This document shows, in pieces, positions 6,585-13,704 of a DNA stretch of 14,911 nucleotides. Position numbers and translations under genes: made by a program. The stretch comes from an uncultured Bacilli bacterium (GTDB lineage Bacteria > Bacillota_I > Bacilli_A > RF39 > UBA660). Position 1 is the stretch's first letter. Each line of letters starts with the position of its first letter. The notes below the pieces were generated by a model. It had not been told where the DNA came from. It did not search any database and was given only the letters and a program-made list of their open reading frames with translations. The stretch lies in NCBI GenBank assembly GCA_944372725.1, contig CALWAA010000006.1, positions 1-14,911 on the forward strand, given 5' to 3'.

Positions 6585-7660
6585 GTTTTCACCTCAAAAG
6601 TTAATCCTTTCTTATTAATTTTTAAATCAATATCATATAGAATATCTTGGGTGGTCCATAGATAAAAATCTTTTACGCGATATTTATTATAATAACTTTT
6701 CCCAATATTTAAGGCATTAGATTGATATAATTGAAACTTCTTTAAAACCTTATCTAATTCTTTTTCAATTACTTTACTAAATTCCTTTTCAAGCTTCAAA
6801 TAAGTGTTAGCATCTTTTAAATCGTAATTGCAAGTAGACTCACTAATACGAGCATTTATTGTTGCCTTCATCATTATTTTATCTTTTCCGGGTTCAATCG
6901 CAACATCACTTTTATAATCAGCAATCGTAATTGTTTTATCATTATCACAACTCATACTAAAATGGATGGATTCTACATTAAAATTGTTAAGTAAATTTAC
7001 GATACTAGCTTCTTTATTATTAAAAGTATACACTAGACTATAATCTTTAAAGATTCCTAGACCTGTAAGTTCAATTTTATCTTTATCATCAACTTTAAAA
7101 ACAGGAAGCATAGCATCTTCACCCTCACTAAGTATGCTATTAAGGGTTTTCGTAAACTGAATGTAATAAGCTGAATTGTAAGTTTCACTATTAAATTCTA
7201 ATAATTGAACTAAATAAGAGCTAACAATAGGATGTTCCTTGGAACTAGCACTTAGTAAATCTTCGGCTGAACCCTCGGCAATTGCTGCATAAAACTCATT
7301 TCGAAGTCTTTCAGTTCGAATTAAATAATCAACACAATCTTCTAAATGATTTTTGGCAACTTCTTCACCAAAAATAACTATTTCTACATGTTCAAAGTAA
7401 GGAACTTTATCTATTTTATTTGCTGATTTAGTAAAAGCTTCTACTAAGGTATTTCCAGAAGAAGTAATATAATAGGTACCACTAGAACCACTCGTTTCGC
7501 CTTCTTTTTTGGTACTAATTATTTCAAATGTTACTTTAAATTCTTCTTTATCATAGTCAATCGCAATCCCAGAGATAATACCTAAATCATTTAATTGATT
7601 ATAATCATAACAACCACTAAGTAATAGGGGAATAAAAAGCATTAAAAATATTTTTTTCAT
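6581..7660 (-). CDS. Ger(x)C-family germination lipoprotein
   Basis: A 359-residue lipoprotein with a clear signal peptide and lipobox L14-S15-G16-C17, followed by YDYNQLNDLGIISGIAIDYD, which matches the start of mature Ger(x)C proteins (a tyrosine replaces the more usual tryptophan after the cysteine). The body shows the family's order: the FTKSANKIDKVPYFEHVEIVIFGEE region, the SSKEHPIVSSYLVQLL region, and a C-terminal part rich in charged helices (EFSKVIEKELDKVLKKFQ). In known receptors the C subunit is anchored to the inner spore membrane and is needed for receptor assembly. Four-base ATGA overlaps join it to both neighbours. Its ribosome binding site AAGGAG lies within the end of the upstream gene. 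Placing the C subunit before the B subunit differs from the textbook A-B-C order. Confidence 0.88.
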   Translation of the reverse strand: MKKIFLMLFIPLLLSGCYDYNQLNDLGIISGIAIDYDKEEFKVTFEIISTKKEGETSGSSGTYYITSSGNTLVEAFTKSANKIDKVPYFEHVEIVIFGEEVAKNHLEDCVDYLIRTERLRNEFYAAIAEGSAEDLLSASSKEHPIVSSYLVQLLEFNSETYNSAYYIQFTKTLNSILSEGEDAMLPVFKVDDKDKIELTGLGIFKDYSLVYTFNNKEASIVNLLNNFNVESIHFSMSCDNDKTITIADYKSDVAIEPGKDKIMMKATINARISESTCNYDLKDANTYLKLEKEFSKVIEKELDKVLKKFQLYQSNALNIGKSYYNKYRVKDFYLWTTQDILYDIDLKINKKGLTFEVKT

Positions 7661-9090
7661 AAGTTTTCTCCTTGCTTTATTTGATTTGATTTGGTAAGAA
7701 TACTACTGCGTTTCTTGTCTTTGCGAAGAGGACCTTTGAGAGCTGTTTTAAAAAGATATGTTTTATCAAAAGGAACTAAAGGATAGAAATAAGGTTTACC
7801 AAAAGAATGAATTTTATTAATGCGAATAAGAAAATAGAAAGTAGCAAATACCAGTCCTAAAATACCATAGAAAGCGGCAGCAAAAAGGAAGATAAATCGT
7901 AAATTTCTTAGAGCATTCGATACTTCAATTTCGGTAAATATAAGGCTTGCCATAAAGGTTAGAGCAATAATAATGATAGTTATAGGCGAGACAATTCCTG
8001 CGGATACGGCTGCATCTCCTAAAACTAAAGCCCCAAGTATTGATATTGCACTTCCATAAGCATTGGGAAATCTTAAATCACTTTCTCTTAGCATTTCACA
8101 TATAAAAAGCATAATTAAAACTTCAATAATAGAAGGAAAGGGGACCCCATCTCTTTGAATGCTAAAACTAACGAGTAATTCGGTAGGTATTGTTTCTTGA
8201 TTATAATTAACTAAAGCAATATATATTGCTGGTACTGTCATAGATAGAAAAAAACAAGCAAAACGAATTATTTTTAGAAAGTTAATATTTTTGCTTTTAT
8301 GATAATTATCAATACCAGGATTAATAAAATCAATAAAAAAGGCTGGTAAGATAATGGCAAAAGGGGAAGTATCCATAACAATAACGAGTTTTCCCTCTAA
8401 AAGAGCTTTTGAAACAAAATCAGGGCGTTCCGTTATTTGATAAGTAGGGAAATGAGTTTTGTCTTCCTCACAAATTAATTGACCAATCATACTGGAATCT
8501 AGGATGCCATCAATATCAATTTTATTTAATTTATCTTTGATGAGGTTAATTGTTTCTTCTTCTGCTATATCATCAAAATATAAAAGGCCTACTTTGGTGA
8601 GTGTTTTTCTTCCAATAGTAAATTCTTCTGTTTTAAGTTTACTTGATTTAAGACGTTTTTTAATAAGACCTAAATTAATTTGATAATTTTCTGTAAAGGC
8701 ATCTTTGGGTCCATTTGGTGCTGGTTCTGTATCAGGAGTGGGAATACCTCGGTTAATATCTGCCCTAGTTTCAATTCCAAGTATGGTGTTATCTCTAATT
8801 ACAATGGTAAATCCATTCGTAATAAAATATTCTATTTCATCTATATTTTTAATTTCTTTGGTATTTGGTCCGGGAATTAAACTAGCTAAGTCTAATTTTT
8901 TGGTATTTTTAAAACTTCCAAAGTTACTTAAATTCTTTAAAATATAATCATTTACTTTATTACTAGAACTAACTGTTTCTAAATAAAGAACATAAATCGT
9001 ATCAAAAAGGGATAATTTCACTTTTTTTATAATTAAATCGGGTGTGTTTTTAAATTCTTCCTTTATTCTATCCACAATTTTTTCTTCCAT
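7657..9090 (-). CDS. GerAA-type spore germination receptor subunit
   Basis: A 477-residue protein. The first 250 or so residues form the soluble cytoplasmic domain, which includes GLIKKRLKSSKLKTEEF and the STVIG-like MIGQLICEED block. Membrane helices follow, with the hallmark QRDGVPFPSIIEVLIM, then LRESDLRFPNAYGSAISILG and GDAAVSAGIVSP. These identify the GerA/SpoVAF family. The expected role is the A subunit of a nutrient germinant receptor in the inner spore membrane, where subunits of this family form oligomeric ion-release channels. I place the start at the ATG at 9090 because AGGTGG lies six bases upstream; a frame 16 codons longer lacks such a site. It overlaps the next gene by four bases. 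A possible sigma-G promoter lies upstream, fitting expression in the forespore. Confidence 0.9.
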   Translation of the reverse strand: MEEKIVDRIKEEFKNTPDLIIKKVKLSLFDTIYVLYLETVSSSNKVNDYILKNLSNFGSFKNTKKLDLASLIPGPNTKEIKNIDEIEYFITNGFTIVIRDNTILGIETRADINRGIPTPDTEPAPNGPKDAFTENYQINLGLIKKRLKSSKLKTEEFTIGRKTLTKVGLLYFDDIAEEETINLIKDKLNKIDIDGILDSSMIGQLICEEDKTHFPTYQITERPDFVSKALLEGKLVIVMDTSPFAIILPAFFIDFINPGIDNYHKSKNINFLKIIRFACFFLSMTVPAIYIALVNYNQETIPTELLVSFSIQRDGVPFPSIIEVLIMLFICEMLRESDLRFPNAYGSAISILGALVLGDAAVSAGIVSPITIIIIALTFMASLIFTEIEVSNALRNLRFIFLFAAAFYGILGLVFATFYFLIRINKIHSFGKPYFYPLVPFDKTYLFKTALKGPLRKDKKRSSILTKSNQIKQGENL

Positions 9091-9128
9091 AATCTTCCAC
9101 CTAAAATTATTATTGGTAAAATTAAAAT

Positions 9129-9159
9129 TTCTATACAAAAGAAAAAATATTAATATTCA
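9129..9159 (-). promoter_or_regulatory. Candidate forespore (sigma-G-like) promoter of the germination operon
   Basis: On the minus strand a TGAATA box (9154-9159) is followed after 18 bases by TATAGAA (9129-9135). The -35 box equals the sigma-G preference, but the -10 box shares only part of CATACTA. It is supported mainly by position and by the sporulation role of the genes. Confidence 0.35.
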
Positions 9160-9173
9160 AGTGTTAAATATTA

Positions 9174-9182
9174 TGGTATAAT
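9174..9182 (+). promoter_or_regulatory. Extended -10 promoter for the small cysteine-rich protein gene
   Basis: TGGTATAAT is a TGn extension plus consensus -10 box, about 70 bases upstream of the ATG at 9256. The -35 region (TATTCA) is weak. The leader in between contains the palindrome GCTATAGC. Confidence 0.4.
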
Positions 9183-9255
9183 CTTAAATGTAAATATAGG
9201 TGATAGGCTATAGCATAGACAAATAGAGAATTTTCTTAATTTCAATGGAGGAAGA

Positions 9256-9522
9256 ATGAAAAAAGTAAGAATAATAAAAATAGTTTTGTGGACAATGTTA
9301 ATTTTGTTTATTGGATATATATTATATTTAATGTATGTAGAACCATATACAAAAAACGGAAGTCATTATATAACAGTTGAGGAATGTAAAGAAACATATA
9401 ATTGTGATTGTACTTATGATGATGGAGCGGTGTGTTTATGTACACTAAAGAAATGGTTTATAGAAAAAGAATATTCTTGTTATAGAGAAGATATTAGTGA
9501 TAATCAAATTATAAAGGAATAG
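9256..9522 (+). CDS. Small single-pass membrane protein with six extracytoplasmic cysteines
   Basis: An 88-residue protein I do not recognise. It has a basic N-terminus, one membrane segment at about residues 7-28 and a C-terminal domain of about 60 residues expected outside the membrane. That domain holds six cysteines at 44, 50, 52, 60, 62 and 75, including a CDC and a CLC pair. The even number and close spacing suggest disulfides or metal binding. GGAGG lies six bases before the ATG, so translation is well supported. It is expressed from its own extended -10 promoter, divergent from the germination operon, and only a weak hairpin (around 9543-9553) follows it. The tRNA-Ser downstream has its own promoter. 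Confidence 0.7.
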   Translation: MKKVRIIKIVLWTMLILFIGYILYLMYVEPYTKNGSHYITVEECKETYNCDCTYDDGAVCLCTLKKWFIEKEYSCYREDISDNQIIKE

Positions 9523-9588
9523 CAACACTTAAGTTTTGAAATCTACTGAGTAGTTTACTTTAAACCAAAAGAAAATATGAAAAAAAGA

Positions 9589-9617
9589 TTGACTTCAAGG
9601 GTAATTTAGTGTAATAT
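9589..9617 (+). promoter_or_regulatory. Sigma-A promoter of tRNA-Ser
   Basis: TTGACT (9589-9594) and TAATAT (9612-9617) are separated by 17 bases, 22 bases upstream of the mature tRNA 5' end. Confidence 0.65.
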
Positions 9618-9638
9618 TAAAGAGTACTTAAAAGTTTT

Positions 9639-9731
9639 GGAGTAGTACTCAAGAGGCTGAAGAGGGGTCCCTGCTAAGGATCTAGGTCGGCGAATGCTGG
9701 CGCGGAGGTTCAAATCCTCTCTACTCCGCCA
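9639..9731 (+). tRNA. tRNA-Ser (anticodon GCU)
   Basis: A 93-base class II tRNA including an encoded CCA. Acceptor GGAGTAG (9639-9645) pairs with CTACTCC (9721-9727), followed by discriminator G and CCA. The anticodon loop is CTGCTAA (9671-9677) with anticodon GCT at 9673-9675, closed by GGTCC/GGATC. The long variable arm (about 9683-9703) forms a GTCGGC/GCTGGC stem, as required for serine tRNAs. The T loop is TTCAAAT. Confidence 0.96.
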
Positions 9732-9741
9732 TTTAGAAATT

Positions 9742-9763
9742 AAAACCCCATGTGGGTTTTTTT
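9742..9763 (+). terminator. Terminator of tRNA-Ser
   Basis: AAAACCC (9742-9748) pairs perfectly with GGGTTTT (9754-9760) around a 5-base loop, ending in a run of seven T. Confidence 0.85.
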
Positions 9764-9899
9764 CATTTTTGAAAATAATAAAATATATTGTTTTGAAAAG
9801 AAATATTTAGATGAATGTTTATGTAATTGCAAAATAAAAGAAGACTATTTAATAAGGCCTTCTGTAGATAAAATATTAGTTAGAAAAAGAGTAATCTAA

Positions 9900-10118
9900 T
9901 TATTTTTTCTTGGGAGGTACTAAATCGATACCACCTTTAGAAAAAGGATTGCATTTTAAAATTCTCTTAATCATAAGGAATGTTCCCTTAAAAAATCCAT
10001 GGACTTCTAATGCTTCTATTGCATAATTACTACAAGTAGGATAGTACCGGCAATGGTTATGGAAATCTCCTGGGATAGTTTGATATAATTTAATTAGTTT
10101 AATTAAAATCTTTTTCAT
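9900..10118 (-). CDS. yidD: YidD membrane protein insertion efficiency factor
   Basis: A 72-residue protein with the full YidD signature: an amphipathic N-terminus (KKILIKLIKLYQ), then CRYYPTCSNYAIEAL and KRILKCNPFSKGGIDLVP. The three conserved cysteines are present. The family acts at the inner face of the cytoplasmic membrane and aids YidC-dependent insertion of membrane proteins. I take the ATG at 10118 as start because family members begin MKK just there; an in-frame GTG three codons earlier has no ribosome binding site, and the site for the ATG is itself weak (GTGAT). It is not next to rnpA, rpmH or yidC here, unlike in many Firmicutes. Confidence 0.92.
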   Translation of the reverse strand: MKKILIKLIKLYQTIPGDFHNHCRYYPTCSNYAIEALEVHGFFKGTFLMIKRILKCNPFSKGGIDLVPPKKK

Positions 10119-10173
10119 GCAAATCACAATTTTATTTTAACACAAAGATTTTGTAAACTCTACTATAAGTCGA

Positions 10174-10202
10174 TTGCCATAATATTATTTTTATTTTACA
10201 AT
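10174..10202 (+). promoter_or_regulatory. Putative sigma-A promoter for the HTH-deleted membrane protein gene
   Basis: TTGCCA (10174-10179), a 17-base spacer and TACAAT (10197-10202) lie just before the AGGTGA ribosome binding site, implying a very short 5' leader. Confidence 0.5.
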
Positions 10203-10219
10203 AGAGCTAGGTGAGAAGC

Positions 10220-10849
10220 ATGAACAATGAAAAATTTGGAAAACTCATAAGTGAAGCTTTAAATATCAGTGTAGTGGAACTGTTAAAAGGTGAAAAAGAT
10301 AAAAAAGAAAATGAAGATTTAATATTAAATGCCATTAACTTATATAAAGAAGAAACAAAGAAAAAATCGAAAAAGAAGAGAAGAAATATTTTTATTGTAA
10401 CTATTATTATTTTACTAATCGTTTTAGGAATAGTTCTTTTAATATGGCAAATAAATAGAACAAAATATAGTGAAGACCATGTTTTTATGCAGTTTTATAT
10501 TCCTAATACCGGAAATATCAAAGGAGAAGTGGATATTGAAGAATTTATTTCTATAAGTCCTGATTTTGCCATAGGTGCAAACCAATATGGCTATGCAGTA
10601 TTTATTAATCCTGATAAAGCATTTGCAAGACTATTAAAAGATTATAAAGCAGGAATTGATTTAATTAGAAAAGAATTTAAACTTGGAAAACTTACTAAAA
10701 ATAATTTTGTAAGCTATGAAATTTATGGTGCTCAAGTAACAATAGGAACAGATAAAGAAAAAAGAGAAGCGAGATTTATAAGCAGAGTATTAGATATATA
10801 CGAAAATAGTTTTAGTATCGATACCCTTGATAAAATGATATTCCATTAA
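10220..10849 (+). CDS. Membrane protein with remnant Xre-regulator N-terminus (DNA-binding helices missing)
   Basis: A 209-residue protein with three visible parts. Residues 1-25 (MNNEKFGKLI joined to SEALNISVVELLKGE) look like the two ends of a Firmicutes Xre HTH domain with the central helices absent, as if about 45 codons were deleted in frame. Residues 26-55 are highly charged. Residues 56-78 form one membrane segment, and a domain of about 130 residues follows that I do not recognise. With lysine-rich sequence on the N-terminal side, the C-terminal domain should face outside. The start is the ATG at 10220 with AGGTGA upstream; a GTG at 10211 overlaps that site. The intact frame and good initiation signals suggest a functional product that cannot bind DNA in the usual way. 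A membrane-anchored sensor role is possible but not shown. Confidence 0.7.
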   Translation: MNNEKFGKLISEALNISVVELLKGEKDKKENEDLILNAINLYKEETKKKSKKKRRNIFIVTIIILLIVLGIVLLIWQINRTKYSEDHVFMQFYIPNTGNIKGEVDIEEFISISPDFAIGANQYGYAVFINPDKAFARLLKDYKAGIDLIRKEFKLGKLTKNNFVSYEIYGAQVTIGTDKEKREARFISRVLDIYENSFSIDTLDKMIFH

Positions 10850-10850
10850 A

Positions 10851-10872
10851 AAATTACCACTTAAGGTAATTT
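10851..10872. terminator. Terminator shared by two convergent membrane protein genes
   Basis: AAATTACC (10851-10858) and GGTAATTT (10865-10872) form a perfect 8-bp stem with a 6-base loop. On the minus strand it is followed by a run of T, so it works best for the gene ending at 10871, whose stop codon overlaps the stem. On the plus strand the T tail is short. Confidence 0.65.
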
Positions 10873-11596
10873 ACATATCTACACTTTCTAAAGTGCTTTC
10901 ATCATCAAAGGTAAGATAATAATAAGTATTATATTCTTCTAATAGTGTATCATTCGTAAAATATAAAGTTTCCTCTTCAACATACCATTCTTCCATGTTA
11001 TTAGCTAAAATCTCAATCATACCCTTAACATATTCCATTTTCTCATTATTTTCCTCTTTGTAATTCTTCCATTCAGAAAGTATTTCTTCATCACTATCTA
11101 AAATCATGAGTTCTTTGTAAAAATCTAAGTGATAATAATCTATATCAACTTCAATAAAGCGATGTTCAATCTCGTCTTTGTTAAGTAGTTTTATCATGCC
11201 ATCTAATCCATGATTAGCCTTTTCGTGATACATATCAAGAGCATTCAGAAGTTTTGGTAAATCATCGGTATGATAAGTTAGAAAATCGGCAGTAACCATA
11301 TTATAAATAGCAATATAATCATTTTCTTCTACTTCATGATAATAATCTAAATATTCTTTAAAATATTCTTTCATTACTTTTTCAATTTTTGCATATTCGC
11401 CTTTGTTTTCAATTGTCATATTAATATCATCAGATTCTAATATATAATCACGCATCTGTATAAGTTTATCTTCTACCTTTAATTCTTTATCAACCACAAC
11501 AAATACCCAAATAACCAAGATTGCTATAATAGATATGATTACAATTAAAGCAATTTTGGATGCTGACATTTTCTTTTTAACATTCTTTTCTTCCAT
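10871..11596 (-). CDS. Membrane-anchored acidic protein of unknown function
   Basis: A 241-residue protein I do not recognise. A lysine-rich N-terminus and one membrane segment (about residues 14-35) are followed by a soluble domain of about 200 residues, presumably outside the membrane. The domain is acidic, rich in Tyr, Asp and Glu, and mostly helical in appearance, with long charged stretches such as KVMKEYFKEYLDYYHEVEEND. No catalytic motif, lipobox or cysteine pair is seen. AGAGGTG five bases before the ATG supports the start at 11596. It converges on the HTH-deleted membrane protein gene; the two share a terminator and a similar topology but no clear sequence similarity. No confident promoter was identified upstream. 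Confidence 0.65.
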   Translation of the reverse strand: MEEKNVKKKMSASKIALIVIISIIAILVIWVFVVVDKELKVEDKLIQMRDYILESDDINMTIENKGEYAKIEKVMKEYFKEYLDYYHEVEENDYIAIYNMVTADFLTYHTDDLPKLLNALDMYHEKANHGLDGMIKLLNKDEIEHRFIEVDIDYYHLDFYKELMILDSDEEILSEWKNYKEENNEKMEYVKGMIEILANNMEEWYVEEETLYFTNDTLLEEYNTYYYLTFDDESTLESVDM

Positions 11597-11669
11597 AAAT
11601 ACACCTCTTAATAGTATTTTAACATAATCAAGGCTTTTTTTAAAACAAAAAGCGTGAATGAAGAAAATA

Positions 11670-11698
11670 TTTACTTGTTTTTTTATATAATGTATAGT
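11670..11698 (+). promoter_or_regulatory. Putative sigma-A promoter of the rpsB-tsf operon
   Basis: TTTACT (11670-11675) is separated by 17 bases from TATAGT (11693-11698). A second, overlapping -10-like TATAAT (11686-11691) lacks a good -35 box. A leader of about 120 bases to rpsB would result. Confidence 0.45.
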
Positions 11699-11743
11699 AA
11701 AATACTAGTGGCAAATAAATTGCAAATACACATTAATATTTAG

Positions 11744-11780
11744 TGATATGCCGAGTGCCGCGAAGAGTGGTGGTGTATCA
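11744..11780 (+). promoter_or_regulatory. Bulged hairpin in the rpsB leader, candidate S2 autoregulatory site
   Basis: TGATATGCC (11744-11752) pairs with GGTGTATCA (11772-11780), with two wobbles. A one-sided GAGT bulge follows, then an inner GCCGC/GTGGT stem (11757-11761 with 11767-11771) capped by GAAGA. The 3' arm contains GGTGGTG, the ribosome binding site of the short frame starting at 11780. It stands out as GC-richer than its surroundings. Ribosomal protein operons are often controlled this way, but I do not recognise this motif. Confidence 0.45.
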
Positions 11781-11845
11781 TGTTTGAAGATATTAAGAGG
11801 GTAAAAACGAAAGGATGGGATAATTTATGGCCGTTGTTTCTATGA
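11780..11845 (+). CDS. Short upstream reading frame overlapping the rpsB start (possible leader peptide)
   Basis: An ATG at 11780, preceded five bases upstream by GGTGG, opens a 21-codon frame (MFEDIKRVKTKGWDNLWPLFL) ending in TGA at 11843-11845, in a different frame from rpsB and overlapping its first 19 bases. Ribosomes finishing this frame would stop right over the rpsB initiation region, so translational coupling or interference is possible. It may be accidental; only its strong ribosome binding site and placement support it. Confidence 0.35.
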   Translation: MFEDIKRVKTKGWDNLWPLFL

Positions 11846-12804
11846 GTTATTTATTAGAAGCAGGTGTTCATTTTGGACATCAAACAAAAAGATGGAATCC
11901 AAAGATGAAAGAATACATTTTTGGTGCAAGAGAAGATATTTATATTATCGATCTTGAAAAAACTACTAAACTACTTGAGGAAGCTTATGCTGAACTTAAG
12001 AAAATTGCTGATAATGGAGGAACATTCTTGTTTGTTGGAACAAAGAAACAAGCCCAAGAAGCAGCAAAAGAAGAAGCTTTAAGAAGTAATTCTTATTATG
12101 TAACTGAAAGATGGTTAGGTGGAACTTTAACAAACTTTAGAACCATTAGAAGAAGAGTAAAAAGACTTGAAGAAATTGAAAACATGGAGCGTGATGGTAA
12201 GTTTGAAGTTTTACCTAAAAAAGAAGTAATTGGACTTAAAAAAGAATACGAAAAATTAAATAAGATTTTATGTGGTATTCGGGAAATGAGTAAACTTCCA
12301 AATGCTTTAATTATTGTTGACCCTAAGAAGGAAATTAATGCAATTAGAGAAGCAAGAAAACTTAGAATACCTGTATTTGGTATTGTTGATACTAACTGTG
12401 ACCCAGATGACGTTGATTTTGTAATTCCAGGTAATGATGATGCAGTAAGAAGTGTTAAAGTAATTCTTGGTGTACTTAATAATGCTATTTGTGAAGCTCG
12501 TGGTCTTGAAATGGTTGACTATGTAACAGAAGAAGACAAAAAGTCTAATAAAGAAGTTAAAATGGATGAGTTAATCAAAGAAGAAGAAAAGAAAAACGAA
12601 GAGGCTAAAGGGGAAGAAAAAGCACCTAAAGTAGCCAAAGAAGAAAATACTAAAAAGGAAGAAGTAGTAGAAGAAAAAAATGATACTACAAATGTTTCTT
12701 TAGAAGATATGACTTTAGCTGAACTTAAAGCATTAGCAAAAGAACGTGGTGTTAAAGGCTACAGTACGATGAAAAAAGACGATTTAATTAATACATTAAA
12801 ATAA
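11827..12804 (+). CDS. rpsB: 30S ribosomal protein S2 with C-terminal charged linker and Rho-N/SAP-like module
   Basis: Residues 1-233 are a standard S2, a component of the small ribosomal subunit. Recognisable blocks are LLEAGVHFGHQTKRWNPKMK at the N-terminus, the RWLGGTLTNF block, LPNALIIVDPKKE, and PVFGIVDTNCDPDDVDFVIPGNDDA. Most bacterial S2 proteins end soon after this. Here a lysine/glutamate-rich linker (about residues 234-291) leads to a compact end (292-325, LEDMTLAELKALAKERGVKG and on) that resembles the helix-extended-helix modules of Rho N-termini or SAP domains, which bind nucleic acid. The total length of 325 compares with about 245-260 usually. The leader carries a bulged hairpin and an overlapping short frame. 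tsf follows 18 bases later with its own strong ribosome binding site, so they form one operon. Confidence 0.95.
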   Translation: MAVVSMSYLLEAGVHFGHQTKRWNPKMKEYIFGAREDIYIIDLEKTTKLLEEAYAELKKIADNGGTFLFVGTKKQAQEAAKEEALRSNSYYVTERWLGGTLTNFRTIRRRVKRLEEIENMERDGKFEVLPKKEVIGLKKEYEKLNKILCGIREMSKLPNALIIVDPKKEINAIREARKLRIPVFGIVDTNCDPDDVDFVIPGNDDAVRSVKVILGVLNNAICEARGLEMVDYVTEEDKKSNKEVKMDELIKEEEKKNEEAKGEEKAPKVAKEENTKKEEVVEEKNDTTNVSLEDMTLAELKALAKERGVKGYSTMKKDDLINTLK

Positions 12805-12822
12805 GGATTAGGAGGGATAATA

Positions 12823-13704
12823 ATGGAAGTTACTGCCGCAATGGTAAAAGAGCTTCGGGAAGTAACCGGAGCTGGAATGATGGATTGTAAGAAAGCTTTA
12901 GCAGAATGTAATGGTGATATGCAAGCAAGTATCGATTGGTTAAGAGAAAAAGGAATTGCCAAAAGTGCTAAAAAAGAATCACGTATTGCTGCTGAAGGAC
13001 TTGCAAATATTTATATTAAGGATAATAAAGCTGTGATTTTAGAAGTAAATAGCGAAACAGACTTTGTAAGTAAAAATGAAGAATTTACAGGTATGATTGA
13101 TACAATTGGTACTTACATTTTAGATAGTGATGCTAAAACTTTAGAAGATGCTTTAAAAGTAAATACTTTAGAGGGAACAATTGAAGATTTAATTATTGCG
13201 AAAACTGCTAAAATTGGTGAAAAATTATCATTAAGAAGACTTGAAGTAGTTTCAAAAAGTGATGATGAAGTATTTGGTTCATACTTACACATGGGTGGAA
13301 AAATAGCTGTTTTAACTGTCCTTAAAGGAGCAAATGAAAGTGTTGCTAAAGATGTGGCTATGCAAGCTGCTGCAATGCGTCCAAGTTATGTGTTTATAAG
13401 TGATGTTCCAGAGAGTGTTGTTGAAAATGAAAGAAAAATTCAAAAAGAGCTTGCTATGTCTGAAGGAAAACCAGCTGATATTGCTGAAAAAATGGTAGAA
13501 GGAAGAATTAAAAAATACTACAAAGAAATATGTCTTGCTGAACAACCATTTATTAAAGATGGCGATATAAGTGTAGCTGATTATGTTAAGAAAAATAATG
13601 GTGAAATTATTACCATGATTCGTTATGAAGTTGGTGAAGGAATGGAAAAACGTAATGAAAACTTTGCTGATGAAGTAATGGCTCAAGTAAAGGGAACTAA
13701 TTAA
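12823..13704 (+). CDS. tsf: Translation elongation factor Ts
   Basis: A 293-residue EF-Ts, full length for Firmicutes. The N-terminal UBA-like domain (residues 1-55) carries VKELREVTGAGMMDCKKAL and the second block DWLREKGIAKSAKK. The EF-Tu-contacting SETDFVSKNEEF motif follows at about residues 77-88, then the two core subdomains with GSYLHMGGKIAVL and the C-terminal region AEQPFIKD. EF-Ts promotes GDP release from EF-Tu in the cytoplasm. The GGAGGG site precedes the ATG. The gene is directly followed by a strong terminator, so pyrH and frr, which often come next in bacteria, are not in this operon; unrelated membrane proteins follow. Confidence 0.97.
   Translation: MEVTAAMVKELREVTGAGMMDCKKALAECNGDMQASIDWLREKGIAKSAKKESRIAAEGLANIYIKDNKAVILEVNSETDFVSKNEEFTGMIDTIGTYILDSDAKTLEDALKVNTLEGTIEDLIIAKTAKIGEKLSLRRLEVVSKSDDEVFGSYLHMGGKIAVLTVLKGANESVAKDVAMQAAAMRPSYVFISDVPESVVENERKIQKELAMSEGKPADIAEKMVEGRIKKYYKEICLAEQPFIKDGDISVADYVKKNNGEIITMIRYEVGEGMEKRNENFADEVMAQVKGTN

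Noticed and set aside
9543..9556. Hairpin CTAC-TGA-GTAG after the cysteine-rich small protein as a terminator.
   Set aside because: Only four base pairs are secure and the T tract is broken; at best a weak signal.
9750..9899. A 49-codon open frame from an ATG in the tRNA terminator loop to a TAA just before yidD.
   Set aside because: No ribosome binding site, its start lies inside the terminator hairpin and the product resembles nothing I know; it could be a gene relic, but there is no positive evidence.
11748..11804. A second short ATG-started frame in the rpsB leader, in another frame from the one at 11780.
   Set aside because: It begins inside the 5' arm of the leader hairpin and has no Shine-Dalgarno sequence.
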